64,000 bases of DNA from assembly GCA_018296165.2 (NCBI GenBank), contig JACKQL020000016.1, positions 434,001 to 498,000 on the forward strand, in the 5' to 3' direction. Shown here one piece after another: positions 23,508 through 35,334 of the stretch. This stretch comes from Termitomyces sp. T153 (taxonomy: Eukaryota > Basidiomycota > Agaricomycetes > Agaricales > Lyophyllaceae). Every line of letters starts with the position of its first letter. Positions within the stretch are counted from its first letter, which is position 1. The notes beneath the pieces are model-generated. The model was not told the DNA's origin, searched no databases, and was given only the letters and a program-made list of their open reading frames with translations. The position numbers and the translations under genes were made by a program.

Positions 23508-25092
23508 TCAGAACCTAGAGACTTCAAAGTGCATCGATAATCGTCGCTGTATTACCACATAAAATCGTCTCTGCGGACGAACACTGACATCTGTCCACGT
23601 TCCATCAAAAATCTCCGAGTCGACATGGATCTTTGCGACGTAGAATATAGTGGACTCTCGGGGCGCAGGCAGACAAGGACAGATCTCCCGTAACAAGGAA
23701 AGATGTTTGCGACCCTCGCGAGAAGTGGCGAAAGTTGTTCCGGGACCTGTTGCCCCACCTAGCACGTGTCGAAATGCTGTATCATCTATGTCCTCATTCT
23801 CTGGGGTCTATTTTGAGTTGGCTGAATGAGGAAGGGTGGTCGAAGATGGAACTTCGATGAGGATTCTTCAGCAGATGAGTTTCTTGGCGTATCGATCGCC
23901 TCTGGATGACCTTGAAACTACACAAAGTAATTTAAAAATGGAACCAGCTTCAAAATCACACTCCTCTGCCCCAGTGTCTCCTCTCGGAAATAACTGGTGA
24001 TATTTTTTGGTACGGTGGTCTTTTGTCTTGATATATAGTCTCTGGTGCAGCCCTCGAGGTAGCGTCATGCCGTTCACTCGCATCGGAATTTTCTTCCTTG
24101 GCTCTCGCAATCTCCTGCGCATACGGAATTTCTGGGGAGAGGTTGACGTCTCTATCTCGACCTACGGATGGACTTCTTGAAGGAGAATTTTTGAGCTGAG
24201 ATGCGGAGTGAAATTGTGAGTCACGAGAATGCCTCGGAGAGATCGTTGATAGCATTCCAATCATGATCTTTGTGTGCAGATCCTGAATGAGATTGGGCTT
24301 CTTAGCGGGGTGATGGTCTTGGTTATGTAACTTTGCGCCGTCACCGATCTCTTTCTCAAGGGCTTTGCGGATGTATGCATTTCCTCCTGCAAAGTGAGAC
24401 CGAAGAATTGTTGATAACGTCGGTTATGATCAGATCTCATTCACGGGAAAACCTGATGTGGTGGTGATACTTCAATGACACGCTATCGACAATGAATGCT
24501 TCATTGTCATTATCTTCCGCCGCCAGAAGGGTGGCGTTCTCGCATGTAAACCGTGTCTCAGGGGATGCTAGACGAGTCTGAGGGCAATTAGATAAAGGAT
24601 CACGAGCCACTCACCTGAGAACTGACCTTGAAGTAATACAAACGGAATGCTAATCAATAACTATATCTATGTCATTTTGAATGATATCTGGTCGGTCATA
24701 TCAATGTTTTGTCGTCCATGAATGTACTTATCGGTTTCATGATGGAGAATTTTGTGAGTATTGTCACTTCGAGTGGAAGCATGAATGGCGGACGTTTCAG
24801 AGACACTTCCAAGCATACCCTCGTTCAATGTTGCCAGTTCCTACATTCTCAATCAACCCAGCTGAATAATCATCCTGACACATACCTCTATTCTCTCCAA
24901 CTGCCTTTCTAGATCTCGTACTTGCAACCCATATTCTTCCGAGAGTGATGGATTTTGCCGTCTTCCATCTGTATCGACAAGGTTCTTGACAAAATGCGTC
25001 ACGCTCTTGCCTACGTCAGCCAGCTCCTCCTCCAGCCGACGATTCTGGGCACGTAAGAATAATACGTCATTTGGCGAATCCATAGAGATCAT
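23508..25092 (-). pseudogene. DUF6697-like gene, copy A, damaged
   Basis: Minus strand. The start at 25092 opens a coiled coil with the signature FLRAQNRRLEEELADV, shared with copy B (FLRAHNRMLEEELADI). A middle linker holds LSPEIPYAQEIA, parallel to LSPEIPRYSHIA in copy B. The C-terminal domain begins LGGATGPGTTF...GRKHLSLL, matching LGGLTGPGATF...GRTHLFLQ in copy B, and resembles DUF6697 of Agaricomycete proteins. The last conserved block (copy B VWEYGGEYECILKLL) appears here as W, a TAA stop, then YSDDYRCTLKSL in a different frame. This copy therefore carries at least one frameshift and one nonsense codon near 23560. Exon joins in the middle are not resolved. Function is unknown; the coiled coil suggests self-association. 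Confidence 0.6.
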
Positions 25093-25398
25093 TAGGCTAA
25101 GTGCAGCATAGAAGGTAAAGGGCTTTTTCTCATATCTATCTTATATTAACAAATTTTCCGATGTGGCAAGTGCCGCACTTCTTGAATAGGGATTGCCTGG
25201 AGCGTAGTCAAAGACGCATCACCAGTCAACAAAATAAAGAGGCGAGTCTCAATTGAAAAGAGCAAGACCATTTAACGGAGGTTGCGATTGATTGGGAGAA
25301 AGGTGAGGAATTCCGTTGGTACTCGTGATACGTTTCTCGATGCACTCACTACTAGGGTTTACAGGATATCCATCATGTACAGACGCTTCTCAGGGAAT

Positions 25399-25619
25399 GG
25401 CTGAAAGCAGAGTTCATAAAAGCCGAAAGTAGAGTACATCAAAGCCGAAAGTAGAGTTCATCAAAGCCGAAAGTAGAGTTCATCAAAGCCGAAAGTAGAG
25501 TTCATAAAGTCCGAAGGTAGAGTTCATAAAAGCCGAAAGTAGAGTTCATCAAAGCCGAAAGTAGAGTTCATAAAGTCCGAAGGTAGAGCTCGGAAAGGCC
25601 GAAAGTAGAGTTCAGAAAA
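25399..25619. repeat. 22-bp minisatellite, about 10 units
   Basis: Tandem copies of a 22-base unit such as GCCGAAAGTAGAGTTCATCA plus two A. Unit variants (AAGTCCGAAGG and AGCTCGGAAAGG types) recur, which suggests past slippage or unequal exchange. It lies between the start of copy A and the end of copy B of the tandem DUF6697-like genes. No coding role is seen. Confidence 0.92.
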
Positions 25620-25864
25620 TAGGAGAACGGTAAACCACGAATTTTCGACTTCAGACCATCATTAGTGAGGATGAAATCCTTCAAATCCGGCAGATCTCTC
25701 TGCTCGGCGCATAGCAGGAAGCTCAACTGTACAGGGTGCCAGTCAATACCGACTTTAATAGGATACGAAGTCAAACTCACTGCTTGTGAGATTTAGACGA
25801 GCTGGAAAGTTCTGTGCATCTCCGAACTAGATCACTAGTAAATTCATGATCGTAGTTGTAGCAC

Positions 25865-27875
25865 TCAATCAGTGCGACGTATACCGTCTAGAACACGTTC
25901 ATCGTTCAACAATCGGAACTGCAGATGGAGAGCATCACATTTTACCCTGTCACCATTGTCAATTGCTCGTAACTCAGCGTCCCTCTTTGATGTGCTTGGC
26001 TGTTGAATAGTGTGATAACGAGATCGGAACTCTTTCTCAAAAAGTAACTTTTGCACGAAGTCTTCTCGAAACTAAGGAAACCATGAGGGATAACAAAGAC
26101 ATGCCAGCCAGACGACGTACTCGGATGCTTTCCTTCTTGAAATCACGGGGATTCAGAAGCTTCAAAATGCACTCGTATTCGCCTCCATATTCCCACACTG
26201 TCCCCTCCCCTTTTCGGAGACTTCTCTGGATAAATACTCTGACGTCCGGGTTCACTTCCTTGGGAAAGCCGACGTATACGACGGAAGGTTCTCCTGGCAG
26301 AGGTAAAGAAGGACAATTGTCAGGCTGTAAGAAAAGATGCGTGCGACCCTCTTTCGCTTGTGTGAACGTCGCCCCTGGGCCCGTTAGCCCACCCAACAGC
26401 CGGCGGACGGCTGATGATGTGATAACTTCACAATTTGATGTCCATTTCGGAAATGGGTCGATTTGAAAGGGGTTCCGACGCCGAAATTGTGACAACGAAA
26501 TCTCAGTCGAGGGCCTTGTATGCGGAACGGGCACGTCGGGACAGTCTCGAGGCTGTACGATACCTATTAGCCTCAAAGTGCAATGTATAGAATAAGGAAG
26601 AAGGTACCTTTTTATAATCCAGAAGTCCAGTTGGCGACTGTTGAGGAGCTGGGTCCGGTTGTGGCGATGGTTTGAAAACGATTGGTAGACGTTTATGGGA
26701 ATCTGTCGTCTTTGATGATGAGGAAACTGGTGACGAGGTCTCTGTGATAATTGACGTGGCTTGATGTAGTACGCCTTCTTGGTCACGAAATTCTGGACTC
26801 TGGACTGTTGCAATGTGGCTGTAACGGGGAATTTCGGGTGAGAGAGTGACATTCGTAGCATGACCTATCGATAAACTTCGTGACTTGGACAGTATATCGA
26901 CTTCAATATCTAGCTGCGAGATCGAATCAATTTGTACTCCGTGAGGAAGAGAAATGCGTCATTCAGGAAGGTCGTTTGGTATAATGTCCCTTTTGGTATC
27001 ACATTCATCGTGAGGAGTATTACGAGGTTCGTCCATGGAGTGAGATAGCACGAGGGACTGAGTTCTGGGCCTCTTAGCGGGAAGATCGCTCTGGTGTTGC
27101 AGTTGTGCGGTGGCACTTGATCTCTTCAAGTCTTCCGTGGGCTCCATCCTACGCTATAAAAAGTAACCACACAACCCTCGTCAGCTATAGATGTCAAGAT
27201 CGACTCTGGTCCCAACCTGATTGGACGGAGACACGCTGGAAAATGTCTTTGCTTGCACACCATCAAAAATAGATATCCCGGTATTATGAAGCTCTTCCGC
27301 AATATCAATGGCTCCTTGAACAGAGTGCTGTGTTCCTGGAGATACCAGACGCTTCTAATATGATAATAAGACGAAAAGCGCTTTTGAAATTCGAGATGAA
27401 ATCACCTGAGAATCGGACTTGTAATTCCCGAACTATGTTAGTACTCGATCGACTATGACTTATGCTAGTGGTACCATGGACAGTGAGTCAGGTATATCGA
27501 TGATTTCTTCATGGACGTGTGGATCCTTTTGAGGACTTGAGTGCCAAATAAAATATTAAAACTCGGAACTCAACCTTCAATGCTTCAGAAGACTTGAACA
27601 TATTCCCAAACACCTCGGTCATCTTCGCCAGTTTCTGCGTCGTGCCAATGAACAACATCAGACTATCATATCTATATAGCCCACCTGAGTCCTTTCCAGA
27701 TCCCTTCCAGATCTCGTATTGTTGAACCATTTTCGTCTGCCAGGGAGATGTACTTCGCTGCCTTGTCCCTATAATAGGAAAGCTCTTCCTGAAATGCGTT
27801 GCGCTCTTGCTTGATATCGGCTAATTCCTCCTCCAACATACGATTATGGGCGCGTAAGAACACAATTTCATTCAT
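25865..27875 (-). CDS. DUF6697-like protein with N-terminal coiled coil, copy B
   Basis: Minus strand, multi-exon, starting at 27875. The N-terminus is a coiled coil (RMLEEELADIKQERNAFQEE), then short exons (KLAKMTEVFGNMF; HVHEEIIDIPDSLSM; RLVSPGTQHSVQGAIDIAEE). A linker rich in S, P, K and R follows, including the possible nuclear signal AKRPRTQ. The C-terminal domain runs from about 26460 to 25865: RRLLGGLTGPGATF, then HLFLQPDNCPSLPLPGEPSVV, VWEYGGEYECIL, and a final REDFVQKLLFEKEF and ALHLQFRLLNDERV. It resembles DUF6697, a domain of unknown function found in many Agaricomycete proteins. The junctions near 26600 and 26075 do not join cleanly in phase under standard GT-AG rules, so one may be a frameshift. 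It is best read as a probably intact or lightly damaged paralog of copy A. Confidence 0.55.
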
Positions 27876-27899
27876 TGAAATAGCCGTGAGATTAGGATT

Positions 27900-29510
27900 A
27901 GAGTTAATGATATAACGTTAGATGACAGGACGTGACCAAGTTCGTTCCGATCATATCAATCAGATTAGATTTCGAGGTAAGGATGAGGCAACAAAAAGGA
28001 GATTCCTATAAGGAGATTCCTATTGCTCCCTGTACCGCCTTCAGTCAAAATTTGTCACACTCACTTCAAGCTCCGCTCGGGTTAGTTTTCTTTGCCGGCG
28101 TGACAACACCTTGAACATCCTCGATCGAGGGGACTCGACAACGAGAACACATATTGACTCACGGTAAGCTCGAATCACCTCAGATCTTGACTCTATTAAA
28201 ACATGCTAGCACTGTCAATGGGCTGTTCTCGAGGAAACCTTTTCATCAGACTGAAAGGTACTCCGAACTACAAGGGAACGATAGTACTGTTGAAGCGCTC
28301 CACTAGAAGTTATGCAGAAATTAGAATTAGTTATCGTGACGCCTCCGTCATGTGCGGAATTCTTCAGACTCCGAATTACCTATGCCGGTTAACTGCATCC
28401 ATACCAAGTTTTTTTGACGGACACTTCAAGACTGGCATTTTTGATCTCACGATGTGCTCGAAGCTTAAGGTCAAATTTGGAGCTCGTATCTTGCGTTCCC
28501 GCGGGCGAATTCCATGATTGATTATCAGATGCAACGTCATGACAGCACAGAGTGCTGAGCACCAATGTGACTACTACGATGGTCCGATTCGTTGTTCTGT
28601 TGGTTCTAGAGATACCATCCATTGTGTACCATCTTGTTCTCCTGAGAATGACTGTTGATAGGTGAGTTTCACGGACCATTGCTATTCGAACTATCCGTGC
28701 TTCACAAATAAACATCATTGTTCCCCAGCTGAGAGTCAAATATTCCTTCAATCCAACAAATTTTATGATGATCTATCGCAAATTATACCCATGCATTGCA
28801 TTCTATCGCTTTTTAGGCCTTTCGTACGTGCTTTCGTAATGATGTTCAGAAATAACTGATCTGTCTTGTCATCCCACACAGCACTTTTGTCTTCCACTCT
28901 ACCGCCCGCGGAACGATATGCATAACCCGATTTCACCCATGGTTATCACCGTAGTACCGTCGAGATGCGCGGACTCCGTCATCTGTCCAGTTACAAGGCA
29001 CGTCTAGGAACACATCGCGAGAGTCAAGAAACCGACAAGTCTTTACAGTACCTACAATGATTGATCTATTATGTTGTCAGCCTCTCGATATTAATGCTGC
29101 TTACTACTAGGAACAGAGACATATTTCATCGTTCTTTCGGTTGAAATGGAGGATACTTTTCTCGATCACGAAAGTGGATGTCAGGAAACGCGCAAATATA
29201 AAAACAACTCGCAAAGTCTCTTTCGCTTCACCCACGGATGCCATTTCCGACACTCTCGACTGATTGATAGCATGAATGGTGGGAAACACAGATGTTCACA
29301 TGCACATTTGACTTTTCCTTAAATGGGAATAGTTGCTTCCTGTTTCTTTTAATTTAGAGAGATATGCGTGAGATCATCTTTGTGTTCCTGATCAGAAGTT
29401 CATAACGGCCGTCAAGCGCTATTATAACACCAGATACTTACAGTTCGTATACTTTTCCCTTTCTATGTCCCTTCTCTGAGTATCCTCTAGACAGACGAAC
29501 CTCCCTTCAG
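27900..29510. other. Intergenic, no gene recognised
   Basis: Frames at 28203-28517 and 28389-28751 overlap on opposite strands and match nothing I recognise. No repeat or RNA gene is seen. Confidence 0.45.
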
Positions 29511-31232
29511 ATGAGCTTTACTAGCACTCTTGTTTCTGCTACACATGATATTCAGGCCACACGTTACTCACAGCGTGAGTGTTTATACCATTCCCTCTAT
29601 GAACAAGTATTTCAACCTTGCCAGTTGCATCCGGCACCATTATCGTCTACGATCATCGTGTGTATCGCGTTTCGCATCTTCGAGGTGACTCATTTCAACT
29701 CTCTACGAAGTGGTGACACTCGACGATGAAGTCTGTCATATTTGTATCTCTCTCTGAGGCGGCTTACTCATCACTGGACCGATAGATAAAACTCATCTGG
29801 GTCCTCAAAAGTTTTGTCAGCCGGAGTGACCGTATGCTGACGAGTGTATAGAAAAGCGCTTGGACTTGGGGAAAGGTTCTATTTCTTTTAGTGAGCATCA
29901 GAAGGATTCATCGACGTTTCTCCGGTTACATATCTGCCAGAATCGCTACTACGGATTGATATGTGTCATGTACGTGCTCCATATTCGGAGATTGGATACC
30001 ATCAATCATCTTCCATTTCGCTAATCCCAGTGTCAACAATTATGGTATGACTCTGTCCCAATTCTTATGAGCGCTGGAGACTGACAAGTCGTGGAAGGTC
30101 TTTTCTCCCCACTTCTCACAAATTCCGTAGGAACCGTTTTTCACATATCACGAATCACTGATTTGATATATCTCGGAATCCATAGTTGTAGGTTATATTG
30201 ATTTCATGCTGAGGATCGTGATGGTTTATCTGACCGTTCGCTCAGTTGTATGCCCCTGGTTTGATTGCTCAGATATACTCAGTGAAGGATGGTGTACAAT
30301 AGGTCTTCAGTTCTTTCGATGGCAGGGCTGTACTGGTCTCATTGCATGTATGATAGCTGAAGGTCAGCGCAACTGCCATCCTACGAATCAGGCTCAATGT
30401 TCTCCCAGTTATTCTTCAAATGCGGATCTACGCCATGTATTCTCTTAACAAAAAGGTTTTGGTTTTAATGGGGGTCTCTTTCATATTCGCAACGTCAACG
30501 TCTGCGACTATCATGGGGATTGTACTGTCTAAAATTAATGGTGTGTCGAATTTGGAATACTCATTACGTACGAAATCTTACGCTAGTCGTTGATCTCCAC
30601 AGCAAGTGCTCTCCCATTTCCGGGTCTGATATTTTGTGTACCAGAAAACGTCAACACGCACTTCTATGCCTTCTGGATACCTATACTAGCCTTTGAGAGT
30701 CTCCTTTGCTTTCTAGCTCTGTACAAAGGTTACGAGACATTCAGATCTACTTCTCCATCAATACTCCCAGGACATCATCTCGTCCAAATTCTCCTTCGGG
30801 ACTCTGTGCTCTACTTTGTCGTGTATGTCTCTCTCGATCTATTCTCGATTTCTCTCACCAGAACTCGTTTCTCAATAGTTTGTTTGCTACATACCTTACA
30901 AACTTTCTAATCTTCTTGATTGCCTCGGTATGTTCTCCATCCTTGACTCTAATCAACTGAAATCCAATTCTCTCCAGCAAAACCTTCTGGAGATCCCAAT
31001 CGGATTCTCAGTCGCGATGTCCTGTGTCATGGGAAATCGAATTAGCTTGAATGTTCGCAATGTGAACAGAGAATTCGATCTGGCCCATGATTCAGTCAAG
31101 CTTGCCGGACATCTGTCTTCGCCTACTGATAGACCATGGAGTATAGTCAATCCATCAAGACAGACATCATTGAACGACATTGAAATGACAGAATTGCGGC
31201 TGATGAAAGCGGAAATACACACCCGGATATAG
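29511..31232 (+). CDS. DUF6533 multi-pass membrane protein
   Basis: Many small exons. Exon 29511-29574 (MSFTSTLVSATHDIQATRYSQ) joins 29625-29657 and 29711 onward to give the DUF6533 core ASGTIIVYDHLVTLDDEV. The exon at 29852-29890 gives KSAWTWGKVLFLL and joins 29941-29969 to give FLLNRYYGLICV. Later exons give RWQGCTGLIACMIAE with VILQMRIYAMYSLNKKV, then helices around IPILAFESLLCFLALYKGYETF, RDSVLYFVVYVSLDLF and IPIGFSVAMSCVMGNRISLNVR, and a polar tail ending at 31232. The pattern is about seven helices, typical of this Agaricomycete family of unknown function; a receptor-like role has been speculated for the topology. The join after DEVCHI near 29740 does not keep phase with the next exon, so a frameshift or unusual splice site is possible. 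Confidence 0.75.
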
Positions 31233-31609
31233 AAACCGAAAACTATATATGATATGTAGTGTAAATGAACAATTGCATTTATTCATCTACTTCCTCCAGG
31301 TATTAAGGACTTAGTCGCAATAGCATATGATGACATCACCCCCGTTTGGCTTTAGGAGATAGGAACGGAAGTGAGCACATATTTCCTTGCAACACGTGAT
31401 TCATTGAACATATTTTTGAGCCTCTTCCACGACTGCCATGCGGTTTTATCTCCTCTTTCCACGTCATTTCATCTCGTCACAGTGCACTTGGGCGGTCTAC
31501 CCTTCAAAGCAGTTTGTAGATTTCACTATGTATCCAGAATTGCGTTGACCGTTGTTGACCTTACATCTCAATAAAGTTTTGAGAGGCTTCTAGATAACAC
31601 TAGGTAACA
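31233..31609. other. Intergenic between two plus-strand genes
   Basis: Nothing coded is recognised. It should contain the DUF6533 3' end and the transporter promoter. Confidence 0.5.
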
Positions 31610-33688
31610 ATGCCCTACGAGACATCACCTCTCCTCGATGCCGACTCGGAGAGATCCGTTGTATACAATGGGTGCGTTGAAGACCAGGAAGCTGCCAAAC
31701 CTGAAAGCTCTACAAAATCATACATAGCTTTGGTCGGTTCTATGGGACAGCTCATACAAAGGTTACTGACGATGGAAGTCGAGTAGTTGATACCTATGAC
31801 CATTGGAATTTTTTTGTGCGCAATGGACGGAACAATTGTAGTGTCTGGTAAGTTACTCCGTACTTGGCGCACTTGTCTCGTGTCACCTAATCCATTTGAA
31901 CAGCGTATGCAGCGATAGGAAGCGAATTGAATCAACTTCATAATACTAGCTGGATAGCGACGGCGTACATGTTGACAACTACTAGTTTCCAGTATGTCAC
32001 GCGTGCACTCATACGTACACATCGCTGATCTCATTTTCCCATATGTATTAGACCACTTTATGGGAAATTGAGTGATATCTTCGGTCGTAAGAGCTGTCTT
32101 CTATTCGCCTACACTATTTTCGCGATCGGATGCCTGGGATGTGGTCTCGCACGAAACATGAACGAGCTGATTATGAGCCGAGCTTTTGCTGGTATTGGAG
32201 GTGGTGGGATGCAGACGTGCGTGCCTTTCCTCAAGTAGCTTTGATGGATGCTTATGTTAGGCTTTCAGACTTGTCAGTATCATAGTCTCTGATGTAGTTC
32301 CCTTACGTTCACGTGGCACATGGCAAGGTATTCTCAATATCATCTGGACGATGGGATCAGCATCAGGTGCACCTTTAGGTGGACTATTAGCAGATAGTGT
32401 TGGTTGGCGTTGGTGGGTCTTGACTACGATATTCACCTCGTCTATCCACTGACGACAACTTGCAGGGCTTTTCTTCTCCAATTTCCCTTAACCCTCATGG
32501 CGATCGCTTCCGTCTCTTTTGGTCTCCATTTGCCCAAGTCCGGCCCTTCAGATTTTTCGACAAAGCTTAAACGCGTCGACTTCGCTGGGTCTCTTGCCCT
32601 CATCATCACCGTATTTTCCTTACTTTTTGGCCTTGATCACGGCGGAAACATCTCATGGAGCGATTCTGTCACAATGCTCTCATTCAGTTCATTTGCTTTG
32701 TTCTTTATTCTCTTTGGAGCCATTGAGTTGCGGATTGCCAGTGAACCTTTCGCACCCAAGCGAATCATCTTCAATCGGTCTCTCATTGCGGGTTATCTCG
32801 TCAATTTTTTCGGTATCGCAGCTGGCATGAACTTGATCTTTCACGTATCATTATATCTGCAAGCTGTACATGGTAACACAGCAGCTGAGGCGGGCCTTTG
32901 GCTCGTCCTTTGCGTTGTTGGGGGTTTGTTAGGCTCTTTGTCAGGAGGTCTCGTAATCCAGATTACGGGCAAGTTCTACCTTATTACAATATTTGGATAT
33001 GGCTCGCAGTTTCTCGCGACGGGTCTTTTCAAGTTGTCGACAAGAGCCGCCTTGGGAACCATGCTTCTGTTTGCCGTAGGTCAATCATTAATGCGTCAAC
33101 TACCTTTCTATCCACTTACAGCTTTACCTAGCTCTCTTTATCTCAAGTGTCGGAAATGGTGGGGCCCTATCATGGTATCAAGAAATGCACTGAACTTTTT
33201 GGCCAGGAAGCGGAATCACCACAAGCTTAATCGCCTTGATCGCCAATGCTGGCCCAGAAGACCAGGCTATTGCAACTGCTGGTTTGTTTTCTCTTGTTGG
33301 CTTCACTGGAAATGTAGGTTCAATGATGATTTAGTTTCATATCTTTTTCGTTCTCTCGGATCTGTTGTTGGCGTCTCTGTTGGGAGTACCATTGTCCAAG
33401 AGGTCCTTCGCACAGATCTTCGCCGTCGTTTGTCTGGTGAAAACGTTGAGGAGGTGCGTTATTTACGTTTTTCTTTGGTCAATGTTGAAAGTATGGCTTG
33501 TCCAGATCATCCTCCATGTCAGGGAATCGCTTGATTACATTAATAAATTAGAGCCTGTGACTCGGGTCGTTGTCAGAGCTGCTTATTTGGAAGCAGTGCA
33601 GGCAACTTTCACTTTTACCGTTGGAATGGCGAGTTTAGCATTTCTCTCCTCAATATTCATCAAAGAAACTGCATTAACGAGGAGATAA
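31610..33688 (+). CDS. MFS transporter, DHA2 type (vacuolar amino acid / drug transporter-like)
   Basis: Ten exons, 31610-31732, 31787-31847, 31904-31991, 32052-32216, 32269-32412, 32466-33075, 33122-33158, 33207-33281, 33335-33453 and 33506-33688, join in phase to 534 residues. The short N-terminus EDQEAAKPES leads into the first helix (PMTIGIFLCAMDGTIVVS). MFS motif A is present as GKLSDIFGRKS, and RAFAGIGGGGMQT, PLRSRGTWQG and GAPLGGLLAD are typical of the 14-helix DHA2 group. ALIANAGPEDQAIATAVSYLFRS points to the Vba/Fnx1 branch, known for vacuolar basic amino acid uptake or multidrug resistance. The substrate here is not certain. The in-frame TAG at 31784-31786 lies at the end of a 54-base intron, so it is not a premature stop. 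The gene appears complete. Confidence 0.9.
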
Positions 33689-34417
33689 GGCTTTTTAGCC
33701 ATGTGCCCGAATCATCTGCCAACATTTGCTCTTTGTCGTCTTTTATACTTGTTGCTTTATCCATCATTGTTCATGTCTCCTCTGACGAAAAAAGTCAAAT
33801 CTGCTTTGCTTACGGTTTGAAAGAAAGAAGTTGATATCTGCCTTCCATGAAGAAAGACCTGATTCTCTGGAGCACGACAAGCTTTCCTCCAACTTTGTTC
33901 CTTATTCCACTCGAGCATAAGGCTGGCTCAATTTGTCCAGGTACTCACCAGAAATTGGCTGGAAGCAAGCTTCACGTCAATTTTCTAGAGATAGTGCGAA
34001 CTCAGCCAAGAAAAGGCACATATAAGTACAAGCAACATATTACGATATTTGAGCAATACTCCGATAGAATCAAGAGTCAAAAGTGATTAATTTACTCGCC
34101 TCACCTGATATCTTGAAATGTGTTACTTCAAAAACTTGCAACCAAAATCCCTCACTCGTATCTTTCATCCCCTTGATAGTCTCGAGGTAATGAAACAGAC
34201 GATGGATGAATTTTGCAGTTACCATGACAAAAACACAGAATTAGGATAGGATGATCGTGACTTAGTAACTCGACAAGGGGTTCGAGGTGGGACAAAAAAC
34301 CGTTGGATCGAGTTGTCATAGTAGAAAAAGATGGAACATACGGAAGGAATGGTAGTGTAAGCTAAATGAATTAGAAAAAATAGGGGAGGTGCTTTGGAGT
34401 AAGTATTCTGATACAGC
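33689..34417. other. Convergent intergenic region
   Basis: This lies between the 3' ends of the MFS gene and the minus-strand gene at 34418. No gene is recognised. Confidence 0.5.
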
Positions 34418-35334
34418 TTAGCGGCGACGACGCGTAGTTCTCCGAACACCACGTTCGGTCCTTGGATCGATGATATGTCGTAGCAGGTATTTGAGCAGAC
34501 CACCCGCATAGGCATTTTCTTTAGGAAAGAATTTCTTACTTTCTCGGGTATATTCACTTAGTTCGACCTCCGTAGTGAAGAGCTGAACTGGTTCTCCCGT
34601 ATTCGGATGATCAACCAGGTCAACAAGATTGACATGTGCTGCTTGTACAGCCTGTTGGGATTAATTGATATCCAGTACGAACTTGATGCCGTAACAGCCA
34701 AAAGTACATACCTCTCGACAGGCCTTCAGTTCTTCTGGCACGGGTGTAATGCGAAGACTGCGACACAAGGCCTTCCATGACTCCAAGCTGTTCTCATCCG
34801 TGCCGTAGGTGACGTTGAAGGTTTTTACAAGCACGTCCTTGAAGGCCTGTTTCTCCGCAGCTTTTTCCTCCTTATCCCACTGAAGATACCGAGCTAAACG
34901 ATGAAATTCCTTCCACGCAGGATTGAAAGGATTATGGGAGAATCCACTGCGGTCCTGGAAGAAGTCTCCCAATGCAGCCTAGTAATACCTTATCACAAGG
35001 TCTGGACGATGAAAGCAGATTGAAGGATACCGACATCTGAATTCTGTAAGAATATACCATGATTGGACGCACGAGATGGTCGATGAGCGCCTTGAGTGCG
35101 GTTGCCTCCTCTTCTTGGCATGGCCTGAAACTATGGGGGGAGGATGGAGAAGGTACCGGTGGAGATAGGATATATAGCAAACAACACGTTGTCTGGGCGC
35201 TTAAAGAACGTCGAGAAGTCGTCCTGACAACATGCGGCCAGATCTTTCACATCATGGCCCAATTTTGAAGATATAGGACCATTGGCAGCGACGTCGGTCC
35301 ATTTGGAGGGAATTGGCATCTTGGATATTGACAT
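34418..35334 (-). CDS. Conserved Agaricomycete protein of unknown function
   Basis: Minus strand. The clear exons are 34978-34712 and 34651-34418; upstream is a coding part from 35334 down to about 35050. It begins MSISKMPIPSKWTDVAANG. It continues with FFKRPDNVLFAIYPIST, EEEATALKALIDHLVRPIM, GDFFQDRSGFSHNPFNPAW and AFKDVLVKTFNVTYGTDE. The C-terminus has FPKENAYAGGLLKYLLRHII and a basic end (RRTTRRR). I recognise this as a short family that recurs in mushroom genomes without an assigned domain. No membrane helix or signal peptide is seen. Near 35105-35140 a TAG and a change of frame occur within what should be continuous sequence, with only a 27-base gap that is too short for an intron. The gene may therefore be slightly damaged. 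Confidence 0.6.

Noticed and set aside
26037..26861. A 274-codon minus-strand frame taken as one exon of DUF6697-like copy B
   Set aside because: Only its second half (from about 26590 down) matches the domain. In the first half another frame, with the SPEIPRYSHIA and SPVSSSS segments shared in style with copy A, is the better coding choice.
31784..31786. In-frame TAG near the N-terminus of the MFS transporter, first read as a premature stop
   Set aside because: It is the last three bases of a 54-base intron (31733-31786). Removing the intron joins SYIAL to LIPMTIGIF in phase.
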